Assembly: GCA_030426005.1 (NCBI GenBank)
Contig: JAUHZM010000001.1
Coordinates: forward strand, 1-50,993
Direction: 5' to 3'
DNA: 50,993 bases
From: Gammaproteobacteria bacterium
GTDB lineage: Bacteria; Pseudomonadota; Gammaproteobacteria; Arenicellales; Arenicellaceae
Shown here: piece by piece, positions 42,052-50,376 of the stretch
Layout of the letters: each line of letters opens with the position of its first letter
Numbering within the stretch: position 1 is the first letter of the stretch
Notes under the pieces: model-generated
What the model was told of the DNA's origin: nothing
Seen by the model: the letters and a program-made list of their open reading frames with translations, nothing else
Databases searched by the model: none
Position numbers and translations under genes: made by a program

Positions 42052-42795
42052 ATGAGCGACTATGATCGTCAAATCGTACTGGATACTGAGACCACAGGTC
42101 TGGAGCACCGACAAGGCCATCGCATTATCGAGATCGGGTGTGTCGAGCTGATAAATCGCAAGCTGACCGGGAATAATTTCCATCAATATCTAAACCCCCA
42201 GCGTGAGATCGATCAGGGGGCAATTGAAGTGCATGGTATTACCAATGAGTTTCTTGCTGATAAACCGTACTTTGAAGACGTTGCAGAAAGCTTGGTGAAT
42301 TACCTGCGCGGAGCTGAACTGATTATTCATAACGCGGCGTTTGACGTGGGCTTCCTGGATGCGGAACTGCTGAAGGTCGACGAGAAAGCGCAGCGAATCG
42401 AAGAGTTCTGCGGTGTGCATGACACACTGATTCAAGCGCGTAAGATGTTTCCGGGGCAGCGCAATGACCTGGATTCGTTGTGTCGCCGCTATGAGATAAA
42501 CAACAGTCACCGTGAGTTGCACGGCGCACTACTTGATGCCGAAATTTTAGCTGATGTGTATCTCGCGATGACTGGTGGTCAAGCTAGTTTGTCACTGGAT
42601 AGCGCGGCAGGTAGTGAGAACGCCTTGCAAGGTAGTCAGGCCAGTGTGAACTATGCAACTTTAGCATTACCTTTGGTGCAACCAAGTAACCAAGAGTTGG
42701 AAGATCATGTAGAATGGCTAACCCGCCTCGACGACAAGGTGGATGGTCAGTGTGTTTGGACTCGACTGAATTCAAAGCACGACCTAGTACAGTAG
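42052..42795 (+). CDS. dnaQ: DNA polymerase III epsilon subunit, 3'-5' proofreading exonuclease
   Basis: 247 residues from ATG 42052, with GGAG at 42041-42044. ExoI IVLDTETTGLEHRQGHRIIEIG, ExoII IIHNAAFDVGFLDAEL and ExoIIIe HGALLDAEILADVYLAM are all intact, with the DEDDh catalytic set. The C-terminus (about 185-247) would bind the alpha polymerase subunit. It proofreads in the replicative holoenzyme. It is last in the yafS-rnhA-dnaQ run; in E. coli rnhA and dnaQ are divergent, while here both read the same way. Confidence 0.95.
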   Translation: MSDYDRQIVLDTETTGLEHRQGHRIIEIGCVELINRKLTGNNFHQYLNPQREIDQGAIEVHGITNEFLADKPYFEDVAESLVNYLRGAELIIHNAAFDVGFLDAELLKVDEKAQRIEEFCGVHDTLIQARKMFPGQRNDLDSLCRRYEINNSHRELHGALLDAEILADVYLAMTGGQASLSLDSAAGSENALQGSQASVNYATLALPLVQPSNQELEDHVEWLTRLDDKVDGQCVWTRLNSKHDLVQ

Positions 42796-42867
42796 TCTGA
42801 TTCAGTATCAACCTCGATCATCAGGTGTCGCTGGATCTGTTTTAGCAATTATCTCGCGGTAGTAAAC

Positions 42868-43872
42868 ATGGTAGATGCCAGGCAAATCAAGAAGCTCTCA
42901 GGGTACGACCTGTCCGGTTTCAGCTTGACCGGCAGTGACCTTGCTGGTGCGAATTTGTCGCAAGCGACGCTACGTGGCGCGAACCTGGCTGGTGCGGATC
43001 TGTCTGGGGCTGATCTATCACAGGCGGATCTGACCGGTGCTGATTTGTCTGGTGCGGATTTGTACCAGGCTAAGTTGATGGGCGCGCGACTCAACGGCGC
43101 TAATTTGAGCCATTGTGACGCCACCTCCGCACGATTTGATGAAGCCTCTATGTCTGGTGCCAGTCTCGAAAGTTCTAATTTGAGTGAGGCAAGTTTTTGT
43201 CGTGCTCACTTGAGCGCAGCGGACTTTACGGACTGTGATCTAACGCAAGCTGATTTCACCGGTGCGCAAATGTCAGGTGCGCTATTTTTGCGTTGTAATC
43301 TTAATCGAGCCAAGCTTGATAACAGCAAGCTTTTCGGTGCGCGTTTGATTGATGCCAAGCTCAACAATGCCAGTTTGCGCAATGCTGAGCTAACTTCCGC
43401 AAAATTGCGTGGCGCGCAAATGGAGAACGCCGATTTTATGAACGGCAATTTGTTCAATACGGACTTCTCCAATGCGAACCTTTTGTTTAGTAATTTTGAA
43501 ACGGCTAATCTGCGATCGGCTATTCTCAGTGGGGCGATTATTCGGCATGCGCGGATGGAAGGCGCTAACATGGCCAATAGTCGGCTTACACGCGCCGATT
43601 TTTCTCAGGCCTCACTTGAGGAGAGTAATCTGCGATCGGCACGCGTGTCGGGCAGTCTGTTTGGTCGTACTAACGTGAAAGCGGCGAATTTGATGGCAAC
43701 TGGGTTGAGTAAACAGTTTGCGCTCTCAGAGTTCCCAGATTTGGAGTTTTCTAATCTCACCACCTGGGACTCCGAATTGCAGCGTCAGCGGCATGTATCT
43801 CAGGCACAAAACCAGCGTCTAGCACGTGAAGTTAAAAAGCGTGGATTTTTTTCACGTATCTTTAGTCGCTAG
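42868..43872 (+). CDS. Pentapeptide-repeat protein
   Basis: 334 residues. From about residue 12 to 260 the sequence is a near-continuous run of A(D/N)LxG-like pentapeptides (for example GANLSQATLRGANLAGADLS), roughly 48 repeats, which fold into a right-handed quadrilateral beta-helix. A non-repeat C-terminus contains a charged helical stretch (LQRQRHVSQAQNQRLAREVKKRGFF). There is no signal peptide, so it is likely cytosolic. Some family members mimic DNA and protect gyrase (Qnr, MfpA), but nothing shows that here. It begins 72 bp after dnaQ and may have its own promoter. Confidence 0.9.
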   Translation: MVDARQIKKLSGYDLSGFSLTGSDLAGANLSQATLRGANLAGADLSGADLSQADLTGADLSGADLYQAKLMGARLNGANLSHCDATSARFDEASMSGASLESSNLSEASFCRAHLSAADFTDCDLTQADFTGAQMSGALFLRCNLNRAKLDNSKLFGARLIDAKLNNASLRNAELTSAKLRGAQMENADFMNGNLFNTDFSNANLLFSNFETANLRSAILSGAIIRHARMEGANMANSRLTRADFSQASLEESNLRSARVSGSLFGRTNVKAANLMATGLSKQFALSEFPDLEFSNLTTWDSELQRQRHVSQAQNQRLAREVKKRGFFSRIFSR

Positions 43873-44078
43873 TTCATTTTTTAGCCAATCTTCACACGGT
43901 GACGAAATTTTATTTAACTCGTTGTCGCTGCCGTAACTCGACCTCATTGTTTGACACATAACTAATTTATTGGCTGTGTATGAGGCCTGCTGCGGGCTGC
44001 GCTTGGCCTCTTATATCGCCCCTAAAAGCGACGCGATACTCAGTTTAAATAAATTCATAAAAAAATTTTAAAAAAGGG
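43873..44078. other. Intergenic region upstream of tRNA genes
   Basis: About 200 bp with no gene. It contains a GAGGCC-17-GGCCTC inverted repeat at 43982-44010 without a U-run, and an A/T-rich tract (44055-44075) directly upstream of the tRNA promoter that may serve as an UP element. Confidence 0.5.
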
Positions 44079-44107
44079 TTGACCGATTCCGTTTGGACGC
44101 GTATCTT
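44079..44107 (+). promoter_or_regulatory. tRNA operon promoter
   Basis: TTGACC (44079-44084), 17-bp spacer, TATCTT (44102-44107), 19 bp before the first tRNA base. The A/T-rich tract upstream and the GC-rich discriminator (ACGCGC) are typical of stringently controlled stable-RNA promoters. Confidence 0.8.
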
Positions 44108-44126
44108 ACGCGCTCCTTCGAGGTCT

Positions 44127-44202
44127 GGGGCTATAGCTCAGCTGGGAGAGCGCTACACTGGCAGTGTAGAGGTCGGCGGTTCGATCCCGCCTAGCTCCAC
44201 CA
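44127..44202 (+). tRNA. tRNA-Ala (anticodon GGC)
   Basis: 76 nt including encoded CCA. The acceptor stem GGGGCTA/TAGCTCC holds the G3-U70 wobble pair that marks tRNA-Ala. The anticodon arm CTACA-CTGGCAG-TGTAG gives GGC, reading GCC and GCU codons. D arm and the TPsiC arm (GGCGGTTCGATCCCGCC) are normal. Confidence 0.97.
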
Positions 44203-44325
44203 GTTCATTCGCGAAGTTCGCTGCGCGAACGGAAGCCGAGCTTCCCGCGCTGAGGGCTCTTTTGGATTTTTCCAAAAAAGAGTGACCTGGCAAAGACCAC
44301 AGGTGAAAGTGAAGGAAAAATAGAC

Positions 44326-44401
44326 GTCCCCATCGTCTAGAGGCCTAGGACACCGCCCTTTCACGGCGGTAACAGGGGTTCGAATCCCCTTGGGGACGCC
44401 A
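44326..44401 (+). tRNA. tRNA-Glu (anticodon TTC)
   Basis: 76 nt including encoded CCA. Acceptor stem GTCCCCA/TGGGGAC, anticodon arm CCGCC-CTTTCAC-GGCGG with TTC, reading GAA/GAG, and TPsiC arm AGGGGTTCGAATCCCCT. It is 123 bp after tRNA-Ala and shares its promoter and terminator. Confidence 0.97.
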
Positions 44402-44403
44402 AT

Positions 44404-44437
44404 AAAAAAGCCTTGCTCGTCAGAGCAGGGCTTTTTT
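44404..44437 (+). terminator. Intrinsic terminator of the tRNA operon
   Basis: GCCTTGCTC (44410-44418), loop GTCA, GAGCAGGGC (44423-44431), then six T. One G-T wobble in a 9-bp stem. Six A precede it, so it could also act on the other strand. It starts 3 nt after the tRNA-Glu CCA. Confidence 0.92.
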
Positions 44438-44727
44438 ATTGGCTGAAGGAAACTTTAAGTGTGCTATGGAGTGGCGATTCAATAATTCAATTGGCGAGAA
44501 CGATAGTTGTCTCTTGCTTTCATATCGAGACATTATGTCTATTAATCTGAAGCTTTAATAATCTTGTAATAGAGTGCGAGTAGAGTCGCACCTGCATTGG
44601 AATTGGGTAGGTTCGATACTGGAATTTTGCCTAAAAAAATGATTGAAGAGTTGCGACCTTTGTGCTAGCTGATTGTAAGCTTATGAATTTGTTGTGTTTA
44701 TTTTTGAAATTTTTTTTTTCAAGTTTA

Positions 44728-44755
44728 TTGACTCGTGACAAAAAAGTAAGATAAG
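44728..44755 (+). promoter_or_regulatory. Candidate promoter for the Tad/Flp locus
   Basis: TTGACT, 16-bp spacer, GATAAG (4 of 6 consensus), in the AT-rich part of the leader. It lies more than 490 bp from the pilin start, so another promoter nearer the gene is possible. Confidence 0.35.
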
Positions 44756-44880
44756 CTGAACATATTGTTAGCTAAATTGACTTTCGCGAAGTCGCAATTT
44801 AATTAACGATACGTCCGTGGGTTTTCCGGGGGGGCGTATAAAACAAATTTTGTATGCTGTGACTCGTTTAGGAGTGTGCG

Positions 44881-45000
44881 GTGTCAGAACTTGTTGAAAT
44901 GCTGTTAAACCTACGTACGACCGTCTTCATCGGGGACGAGGTGCACTCCTGTGTGCTGATGTTCCTTCGATCGCATGTTTCTACCCCCGCAGCATTCTGA
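44881..45000 (+). CDS. Possible 39-residue small protein in the flp leader
   Basis: A GTG at 44881 follows AGGAG (44870-44874) with ideal 6-nt spacing and opens 39 codons to TGA at 44998-45000. The peptide begins MSELVEMLLNLRTTVFIGDE and matches nothing I know. Only the ribosome binding site argues for it; it could be a leader peptide, a small protein or chance. Confidence 0.25.
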   Translation: MSELVEMLLNLRTTVFIGDEVHSCVLMFLRSHVSTPAAF

Positions 45001-45256
45001 CTAGCTCTGTCACGCGAGCTCATACCCTAATACCCACCTCACGCCGTTCCTCAAACGGACTCACGGCATGCATCTAAAGATAAATTGGCGCTAGCGCATT
45101 GATCTCAGCTGTTTGATCATGCGTTGCCGCGAATTTATAACGTGCAGGCTGCAAAACATGGTTTGCGCAACTTAATTTCAGTATGAACTGACCCATTTTT
45201 CTAAGGTTCAGGCTGATCTTTAAATCCTTAACCACGACTATTTCTAGGAGTTTCAA

Positions 45257-45535
45257 ATGAATAATGTAGTTCTTAACGCGAAAAAACGTCAACGCGGTCA
45301 AGGCATGACCGAATACATCATCATCGTCGCTTTGATCGCAATCGCGGCTATCGGTGTATACAGTAACTTTGGTAAAGCAATCCGTGGCCAAATGTCAGGC
45401 ATGACACAAGAGCTTGGTGGTGAATCTGCTGATATGACAGAAGTCAACAAAGCGGTTACTAAGAACAAAGCCAATGCGAAAGCCAATAACAACCTGAGCA
45501 ACTACAACCAAAGCGCCACCAACGGTGTAAAGTAA
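45257..45535 (+). CDS. flp: Flp-type pilin (type IVb, Tad system)
   Basis: 92 residues. The type IVb prepilin signal is RGQG followed by MTEYIIIVALIAIAAIGVYSNFG: cleavage after Gly leaves the mature Met-Thr-Glu-Tyr, with the conserved Glu and adjacent Tyr. The rest is hydrophilic and Asn/Lys-rich. At about 75 mature residues it fits the Flp class. The product polymerises into the Tad pilus used for tight adherence. TAGGAG lies just upstream of the ATG. A strong inverted repeat follows the gene, which suggests higher expression than the genes behind it. Confidence 0.92.
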   Translation: MNNVVLNAKKRQRGQGMTEYIIIVALIAIAAIGVYSNFGKAIRGQMSGMTQELGGESADMTEVNKAVTKNKANAKANNNLSNYNQSATNGVK

Positions 45536-45562
45536 TTTTTGCTGAGGTCGTTTAACGGCTTA

Positions 45563-45605
45563 GGGTAAGCGGTTGCTTGGATAAGCTGAGTACTACCGCT
45601 TACCC
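45563..45605 (+). repeat. Perfect 11-bp inverted repeat after flp
   Basis: GGGTAAGCGGT (45563-45573) and ACCGCTTACCC (45595-45605) form an 11-bp stem with a 21-nt loop and no U-run. It probably stabilises or partly terminates the pilin transcript so that the pilin is made in excess over the assembly proteins; that is inference. Confidence 0.6.
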
Positions 45606-45712
45606 AATTCTTCCATCGCGGTCGAGGTTCTTCCTATCCAGATATTCTCGGTTTCGCGGCTGGTTTGCAATTCCTGTTCGTCACGATTGCTGTGTGGCGT
45701 GTTGTTTAGGCT

Positions 45713-46657
45713 ATGTTGATCTTTTTAAAGCGTGTGCTGTTTCTGGTGCTGATAGTGTCAGGTTCCGCAACGCAGACTGTTTGCTGGGCGTCAACTGAAA
45801 TATTGGTCGGTGTTTACCCTGGGCTTAGTGAGTACTCAACCTTCGAGGAGTCATATTTTTCATACCCGGTGGCGGTGAAGCCTATTGGTGATGATGGCGT
45901 GCTTGCGCCTAAAGTCATTAACGGCAAGCTTGTGCATTCGGTTTTTGTAGGTTCTGACCAAGACAATACCCTCGAGGTATACCAAAGTTTTTATGATGCG
46001 CTTTCCGATAAAAACTTTGAGCTGGTATTCAGTTGCTCCAATGCAGAGTGCGGTGGCGATTTGGTCTATGAACTGGTTGGAAAGTCGTCAGTTTCTTCTG
46101 CTTATGCGGAGGTGCGTCAGTCCGGCCCAGTCAATACCGACTTTCATTATTTGGTAGCACGCCAAACCAATACCGACAATTCAACCTGGTTGATTTACTT
46201 TATCTACAAGTACAGAGGTAACAAGCTGTATTTGGCGCAAGACATCGTTACTCCAAAGGTAATTGAAACCAAGGCGGTTGATATCGCTATCGAGTTTGAT
46301 GAGATTGATCGTGCCGGTAGAGTGGTATTGGACGGTTTATTTTTCGCTACAGACAGCGACGTCTTGCAGTCGAGCTCAAGCCCGGCATTGAAAGATATTT
46401 CAGAGTATTTGAAGCGTCATCCAAAACGTCAGTTTTACGTCGTAGGTCATACCGATGGTCAAGGTCGTTTTACGCATAACCTAACATTGTCTGAGCGGCG
46501 AGCTAACTCGGTGGTCTCAGCGTTAGTGAGGGACTACGGGATACCTTCAGCGATGTTGGTTGCGCGCGGTGTGGGGCCATTGGCTCCGAAGGCGAGTAAT
46601 CTCTCTGAAACAGGTCGCTCAATGAACCGCCGGGTAGAGTTGGTGCCTGCAAATTAA
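45713..46657 (+). CDS. OmpA-family protein with DUF4892-like N-terminal domain
   Basis: 314 residues. A signal peptide ends near TVCWAS. Residues 30-190 form a compact domain (VGVYPGLSEYSTFEESYFSYPVAV and VHSVFVGSDQDNTLEVYQSF) that resembles DUF4892. The C-terminal OmpA domain shows LFFATDSDVLQSSSSPALKD, VVGHTDGQGRFTHNLTLSERRANSV and GRSMNRRVELVPAN, which bind peptidoglycan. It should sit in the periplasm or outer membrane and tie something to the cell wall. OmpA-like proteins occur in some Tad loci; its position right after flp suggests a role in anchoring the pilus machine. Confidence 0.82.
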   Translation: MLIFLKRVLFLVLIVSGSATQTVCWASTEILVGVYPGLSEYSTFEESYFSYPVAVKPIGDDGVLAPKVINGKLVHSVFVGSDQDNTLEVYQSFYDALSDKNFELVFSCSNAECGGDLVYELVGKSSVSSAYAEVRQSGPVNTDFHYLVARQTNTDNSTWLIYFIYKYRGNKLYLAQDIVTPKVIETKAVDIAIEFDEIDRAGRVVLDGLFFATDSDVLQSSSSPALKDISEYLKRHPKRQFYVVGHTDGQGRFTHNLTLSERRANSVVSALVRDYGIPSAMLVARGVGPLAPKASNLSETGRSMNRRVELVPAN

Positions 46658-46678
46658 ACGCTTAAACAGAGCAAAACT

Positions 46679-47062
46679 ATGTTGGTAAATTTGATTCAAG
46701 CTAGTCGCGTTACTCAAATGAGTTTGCTGTGTCTGGCGTTGGCTCTTTCGATTGTGCCCGTACTTCCGACTTTTGCGGGACCGGGTGCAGGACTAACTTG
46801 TGATCACTGGGGTGAGAACGCCAGGAATGTGCTCGCGGATTACCGTATTCGCGTTGAAAGTGGCATGACAGATCCACAAGTTGGCACCAAAGACATGGTT
46901 AGCTATGAAAATATGGCTGAGGGGAAAACTGGTAAGCGCTATTACGACACAATTTTTCCTAAAATTTTTGCCTTAGCAAGCCCAGAAGAAGTGTATTTAG
47001 TTGCTCGAGACTTCTGTGAGTCAATGCCAGACGATGCATTTCTCCCGGAAAATTTTTATTAG
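46679..47062 (+). CDS. Small exported protein of unknown function in the Tad locus
   Basis: 127 residues. The N-terminus has a signal peptide (LLCLALALSIVPVLPTFA) with likely cleavage near AGPGAG. The mature part is short and acidic, with cysteines at 41 and 113 that could form a disulfide, and a C-terminal LPENFY. I recognise no family. It lies 21 bp after the OmpA-like gene and 43 bp before the TadG-like gene, so it is probably part of the pilus operon. Confidence 0.75.
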   Translation: MLVNLIQASRVTQMSLLCLALALSIVPVLPTFAGPGAGLTCDHWGENARNVLADYRIRVESGMTDPQVGTKDMVSYENMAEGKTGKRYYDTIFPKIFALASPEEVYLVARDFCESMPDDAFLPENFY

Positions 47063-47105
47063 GTAGTGCTTCGACCACGACCCAAGACAGTCAGAGGTAT
47101 TTAGA

Positions 47106-48515
47106 ATGTACAGATTCAATTCTCGAAAACAGCAAGGCGGTTACGCTACTGTTCTAGGCGTTATTTTGATGACGACAATGGCCCTGACCATTTTTTCGCT
47201 GTATGACGTCGGGCAGGTGACAACCCATAAAATGCGTGGCCAGAACGCCTCTGACGCCGCCGCATACAGTGTAGCGACGTTTGTCTCCAGGGACCTAAAT
47301 TTTATTGCAACCACAAATCGAGCGATGGTTGCTAATCAAATCGCTATTGGACAGATGGTTGGCTTGAGTTCGTATGGTCATATGATTGAAAGAACTGCCT
47401 CCAACATCGATATCATTGGCGACATTGCACAGTTTATTCCATACGTTGGGCCGGTAATCAAGCGGATCACGGCACTGCTGGAAAAAGCAGCAGAGGCGAT
47501 GGAGAGTGCGTTTGACAAGGCAGCTAAAGCAGTTATCCCGATGAATGAGATAATCTTGGGGTTGCTAAGTACATCTCAGACCCTGTTTCACAATGGCATG
47601 CTGGTTTCGAGTCAGCAGGTATTCAACAAGGTAGCCAAAGATAACGACCCGGATATTGAGTCTTCTGTGGTCGTTGGTGCATACACGGTTGCCAATTTTA
47701 TTTCCGAGCATAATAAAACACTCGAGCGTAATACGGAGCCGAGTGTGCGTGGCGGTGGTCGAAAAAATCGTTTACACCTGAAACGTTATGGTGAGTTTGA
47801 ACAAGTTGTCAAAGGCTCGCAAGATAAGTTCTTAAACTCGCGCTATACGCGATACCTCGCTGGCACAGTGCGAGGTCTCGGCGGAAATGATTTTCGTCGC
47901 CGCGCAATACGAAATAAATATGTGTGGGAATGGACGGCAATGGACACGATGCGGGTTCGAGTTGGACCTTGTTGGTTTGGCTGTTTATTAAAGGCTCCAC
48001 TTGGGTGGGGAGCCGGACACGCGCTAAACCAGGGTTCGTATTACAACTACAGGCGTGACACTCGTCGGTGGGGTGGTGCCTGGCGCAATAGTTCAGCTGC
48101 TTGGTGGGCAAGGCGGACCGACTCGCGAAATAACCTAGCTCGCACCCGGAGTATTAGACCATTCTATGACCTTGAAGAGGATGGCTTGCGGGAAACAGGA
48201 CCTGCCATGGTGTCAATTTTGAAAAAACCGGTTAAGCCGGTCCGCACTTGGAAAGAGGCATCTAAGGATATACCCAATTACAATCTGCAGCAGCGATACG
48301 ATGTGGCTAAAGACGGTGGTATTGCCAAGGATCAAATGCTGAGTATCAGCAAAGCCGAGCCCTATTTTTCAAGGCCGAGAGACCTGTGGCGTCGCAAAGA
48401 TAATAATCTGGAGTACGGGAATCTATATAACCCGTTTTGGCAGCCACGGTTGGTCGAGACCTCATCCGCTGAGAGGGTCGCTGTGATGGCCGCTGCTGCG
48501 GGGATCAATTTATGA
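47106..48515 (+). CDS. TadG-like pilus assembly protein, divergent
   Basis: 469 residues. QQGGYATVLGVILMTTMALTIFSLYDVGQVTTHKMRGQNASDAAAYSVA is the TadE/TadG N-terminal pattern: short basic leader, one membrane helix, then a conserved segment with N-A-S-D-A-A-A. The rest is periplasmic and lacks a von Willebrand domain; residues 220-340 are unusually rich in Trp, Arg and Tyr. TadG proteins are minor pilins or anchors of the Tad system. The stop overlaps the next ATG (ATGA). Confidence 0.75.
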   Translation: MYRFNSRKQQGGYATVLGVILMTTMALTIFSLYDVGQVTTHKMRGQNASDAAAYSVATFVSRDLNFIATTNRAMVANQIAIGQMVGLSSYGHMIERTASNIDIIGDIAQFIPYVGPVIKRITALLEKAAEAMESAFDKAAKAVIPMNEIILGLLSTSQTLFHNGMLVSSQQVFNKVAKDNDPDIESSVVVGAYTVANFISEHNKTLERNTEPSVRGGGRKNRLHLKRYGEFEQVVKGSQDKFLNSRYTRYLAGTVRGLGGNDFRRRAIRNKYVWEWTAMDTMRVRVGPCWFGCLLKAPLGWGAGHALNQGSYYNYRRDTRRWGGAWRNSSAAWWARRTDSRNNLARTRSIRPFYDLEEDGLRETGPAMVSILKKPVKPVRTWKEASKDIPNYNLQQRYDVAKDGGIAKDQMLSISKAEPYFSRPRDLWRRKDNNLEYGNLYNPFWQPRLVETSSAERVAVMAAAAGINL

Positions 48516-49384
48516 TGGGCGCTAGAATGAAGAATACGGGATGCCGAGACCGGTGCCGTGATCAACGAGGCGCAGTTTGGGCGGAGTTCGTGGTTGTCGC
48601 CGGATTCGTGCTTGTTGGCGTAATAACACTCGTGCCACTGATGGGGAAAATGATCGACACTCGTCATAAGGTCGAGATGAGTGGCCGATACGCTGCATGG
48701 GAACGAACAGTTTGGTTTCAAAATCGTCCGAGTTATCACCCAAACCGAAATCTGGCAAAGTCCAATGCTCAGCTGCAAAATGAAATTCATCATCGAATTT
48801 TTAGTGAACCAGACACGGTTCTACATAGCGAGCAGCACCGCGATTTGAAAGGTTTGGTATACGACCCCATGGCTCGTTTCAATAATCCGACCAAACGACG
48901 TCGTGATCGATATGACAACCTGCTGGTCAAGAAAGGCGAAGTGGCTGGTGAAGATTCATTTGTTCAACTCAGTCAAACTGAATCCAGTCCACCGGGAGAG
49001 GCGACGCGGCTAATTACTAACGTGCTTGGAACCATCAACCGTTTTGGTAACGCCAGAGTCAATCAAAAAGGTTATTACTCAGGTCAAGTCTCAGTAGAAA
49101 TTAAAGAATTCTCCTGGATCCCGGAATTCAAAGGCGTGAAACCCAATTTCACTACACACTCCGCGATCCTGACTGATGGCTGGAACGTGGGAGGACCTGA
49201 CGATGCCAAGAAACGTGTCACGCCATTTTTGCCGCAGGACTGGATCGATGGCGAAGTGACAGACGTTCTTCAGGACGTTGCGGGTTTCTTCTTTGACCCG
49301 CTGAAATCATCTTCATTGGACATTGGACGGGTTGATTCCGAGCCCGTACCAGGTTCCAGACTGACGCGCTACCGCAGTCGATAA
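48512..49384 (+). CDS. TadE-like minor pseudopilin, long form
   Basis: 290 residues. The RGAVWAEFVVVAGFVLVGVITLVPLMGKM segment fits a TadE-like pseudopilin signal: cleavage after Gly would leave Ala-Val-Trp-Ala-Glu, with Glu at +5 and the following Phe. TadE proteins are usually shorter, about 150-200 residues; the extra C-terminal 100 residues are of unknown fold and basic. It is coupled to the TadG-like gene by a 4-bp overlap. Confidence 0.75.
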   Translation: MMGARMKNTGCRDRCRDQRGAVWAEFVVVAGFVLVGVITLVPLMGKMIDTRHKVEMSGRYAAWERTVWFQNRPSYHPNRNLAKSNAQLQNEIHHRIFSEPDTVLHSEQHRDLKGLVYDPMARFNNPTKRRRDRYDNLLVKKGEVAGEDSFVQLSQTESSPPGEATRLITNVLGTINRFGNARVNQKGYYSGQVSVEIKEFSWIPEFKGVKPNFTTHSAILTDGWNVGGPDDAKKRVTPFLPQDWIDGEVTDVLQDVAGFFFDPLKSSSLDIGRVDSEPVPGSRLTRYRSR

Positions 49385-49402
49385 TTGTTGAGGCAATGCA
49401 TC

Positions 49403-50104
49403 ATGACTTTTCTCACCGTTAAAAAGATCAGTTTTCTACTCGTTATCAGTCTTGCGTTATGTGGTAACGCAAATGCCAAGGGTTACCCTGAGTTTCCATA
49501 TTCAAAAAACATGGATGTGGTCATTGTGGCTGACAATATGGATTACAACGGCCTTGAAATGCGGGCCTATCAATTCAAGAGCAAAGATGATGAGGACGAC
49601 ATCGTTGCTTTTTACCAATCCGAATGGGGTGATGAAATGACCAATGTCCTATTTGGTGATTGGCGTATTTTGTCGCATCGAGAAGGCGACTATCTGATGA
49701 CGGTGCAGATTGAGCAAAACACAATGGCGATGACACATGGAACTATGGGTATTACCCCGATGTTTCGTTTGGTCGAGGCTGGGTCGGCCCATGTTAAAAA
49801 ATTGCAGTCTGGCATTGGCAAAGATTTCCCGACCCCGCCGAAAAGCAAGATTATCAATGACATTAAATCTGATGATGGCGGCATTGAGACACGAACCCTG
49901 TTATTTGAGAACTCGCAAAGTGTTCGACAAAACCTTAGGTTCTATTTGCGCATGCAGTCCGATGGTTGGCAAGTACTCGGTGGCCCGCCGGAAAACATTA
50001 ATGAAGGCAACGCGCTGGCTATGAATAAAGGGGGGAAGAAGTTGAATTTAAGCTTTGTCAGTCGAGATGGCAAAACATACGGCGTTGCAACATCCATTAA
50101 CTAA
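49403..50104 (+). CDS. Exported protein of unknown function in the Tad locus
   Basis: 233 residues from ATG 49403, with GAGG 9 nt upstream; a frame from 49385 starts at TTG. A signal peptide ends near CGNANA. The mature protein has no membrane segment. FYQSEWGDEMTNVLFGDWRILSHREGDYLMTVQIEQN and a C-terminal NLSFVSRDGKTYGVATSIN suggest an alpha/beta protein with two similar halves: each holds a F(Y)xxQS(x)GW-like pattern (residues about 68 and 180), perhaps a repeated domain. I recognise no family. Confidence 0.75.
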   Translation: MTFLTVKKISFLLVISLALCGNANAKGYPEFPYSKNMDVVIVADNMDYNGLEMRAYQFKSKDDEDDIVAFYQSEWGDEMTNVLFGDWRILSHREGDYLMTVQIEQNTMAMTHGTMGITPMFRLVEAGSAHVKKLQSGIGKDFPTPPKSKIINDIKSDDGGIETRTLLFENSQSVRQNLRFYLRMQSDGWQVLGGPPENINEGNALAMNKGGKKLNLSFVSRDGKTYGVATSIN

Positions 50105-50142
50105 AAGATCATAAAAACTAGCTATACCCTACTCTAAAAGCT

Positions 50143-50367
50143 ATGACTACCCACTCACAAATGAAGAAGACATATCGCGTTCGGCTGAATCGGGCACGCG
50201 GAGCTACCGTGGTTGAATACCTCATCGGGCTCATCGCCATTGTTTCAGTTCTCTTAATCCCGGTGCCGGGGAAAAATAAAAGTGTTGTTGTGTTGCTTGA
50301 GGAAGCGATCAAGAAAGAGCACTCCGCGTATATCTACGCACAATCACTTCCGTCTCCGAAAAAGTAA
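50143..50367 (+). CDS. Second pilin-like protein (type IVb pseudopilin)
   Basis: 74 residues. RARGATVVEYLIGLIAIVSVLLIPV has the type IVb prepilin pattern: cleavage after Gly leaves Ala-Thr-Val-Val-Glu-Tyr, with Glu at +5 and Tyr at +6. It could be a second Flp or a TadE-like minor subunit. An internal ATG at 50161 is an alternative start. It ends 9 bp before cpaB. Confidence 0.7.
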   Translation: MTTHSQMKKTYRVRLNRARGATVVEYLIGLIAIVSVLLIPVPGKNKSVVVLLEEAIKKEHSAYIYAQSLPSPKK

Positions 50368-50376
50368 CCGAACGCT

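Larger units (their letters stand above)
44438..45256. other. Long leader region upstream of the Flp pilin gene
   Basis: About 820 bp between the tRNA terminator and flp. The first 330 bp is AT-rich with poly-T and poly-A tracts. A candidate promoter is TTGACT (44728-44733), 16-bp spacer, GATAAG (44750-44755), which would leave a roughly 490-nt leader. Inside it are a possible 39-residue ORF (44881-45000) and GC-richer sequence with no structure I can assign to a known riboswitch. Confidence 0.45.

Noticed and set aside
42868..43872. Regular short repeats considered as a CRISPR or DNA satellite array
   Set aside because: The periodicity is 15 bp and in frame; it encodes pentapeptide repeats and lacks conserved repeats with unique spacers.
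43982..44010. GAGGCC/GGCCTC inverted repeat as terminator of the pentapeptide-repeat gene
   Set aside because: The stem is only 6 bp with a 17-nt loop and no U-run, and lies over 100 bp past the stop.
44079..44285. Plus-strand ORF across tRNA-Ala
   Set aside because: It overlaps the promoter, the tRNA and the spacer; the sequence is explained by the tRNA gene.
44806..44860. GC-rich segment with runs of G considered as a GEMM (c-di-GMP) riboswitch
   Set aside because: I cannot find the conserved tetraloop-receptor layout or helices; only scattered G-runs match.
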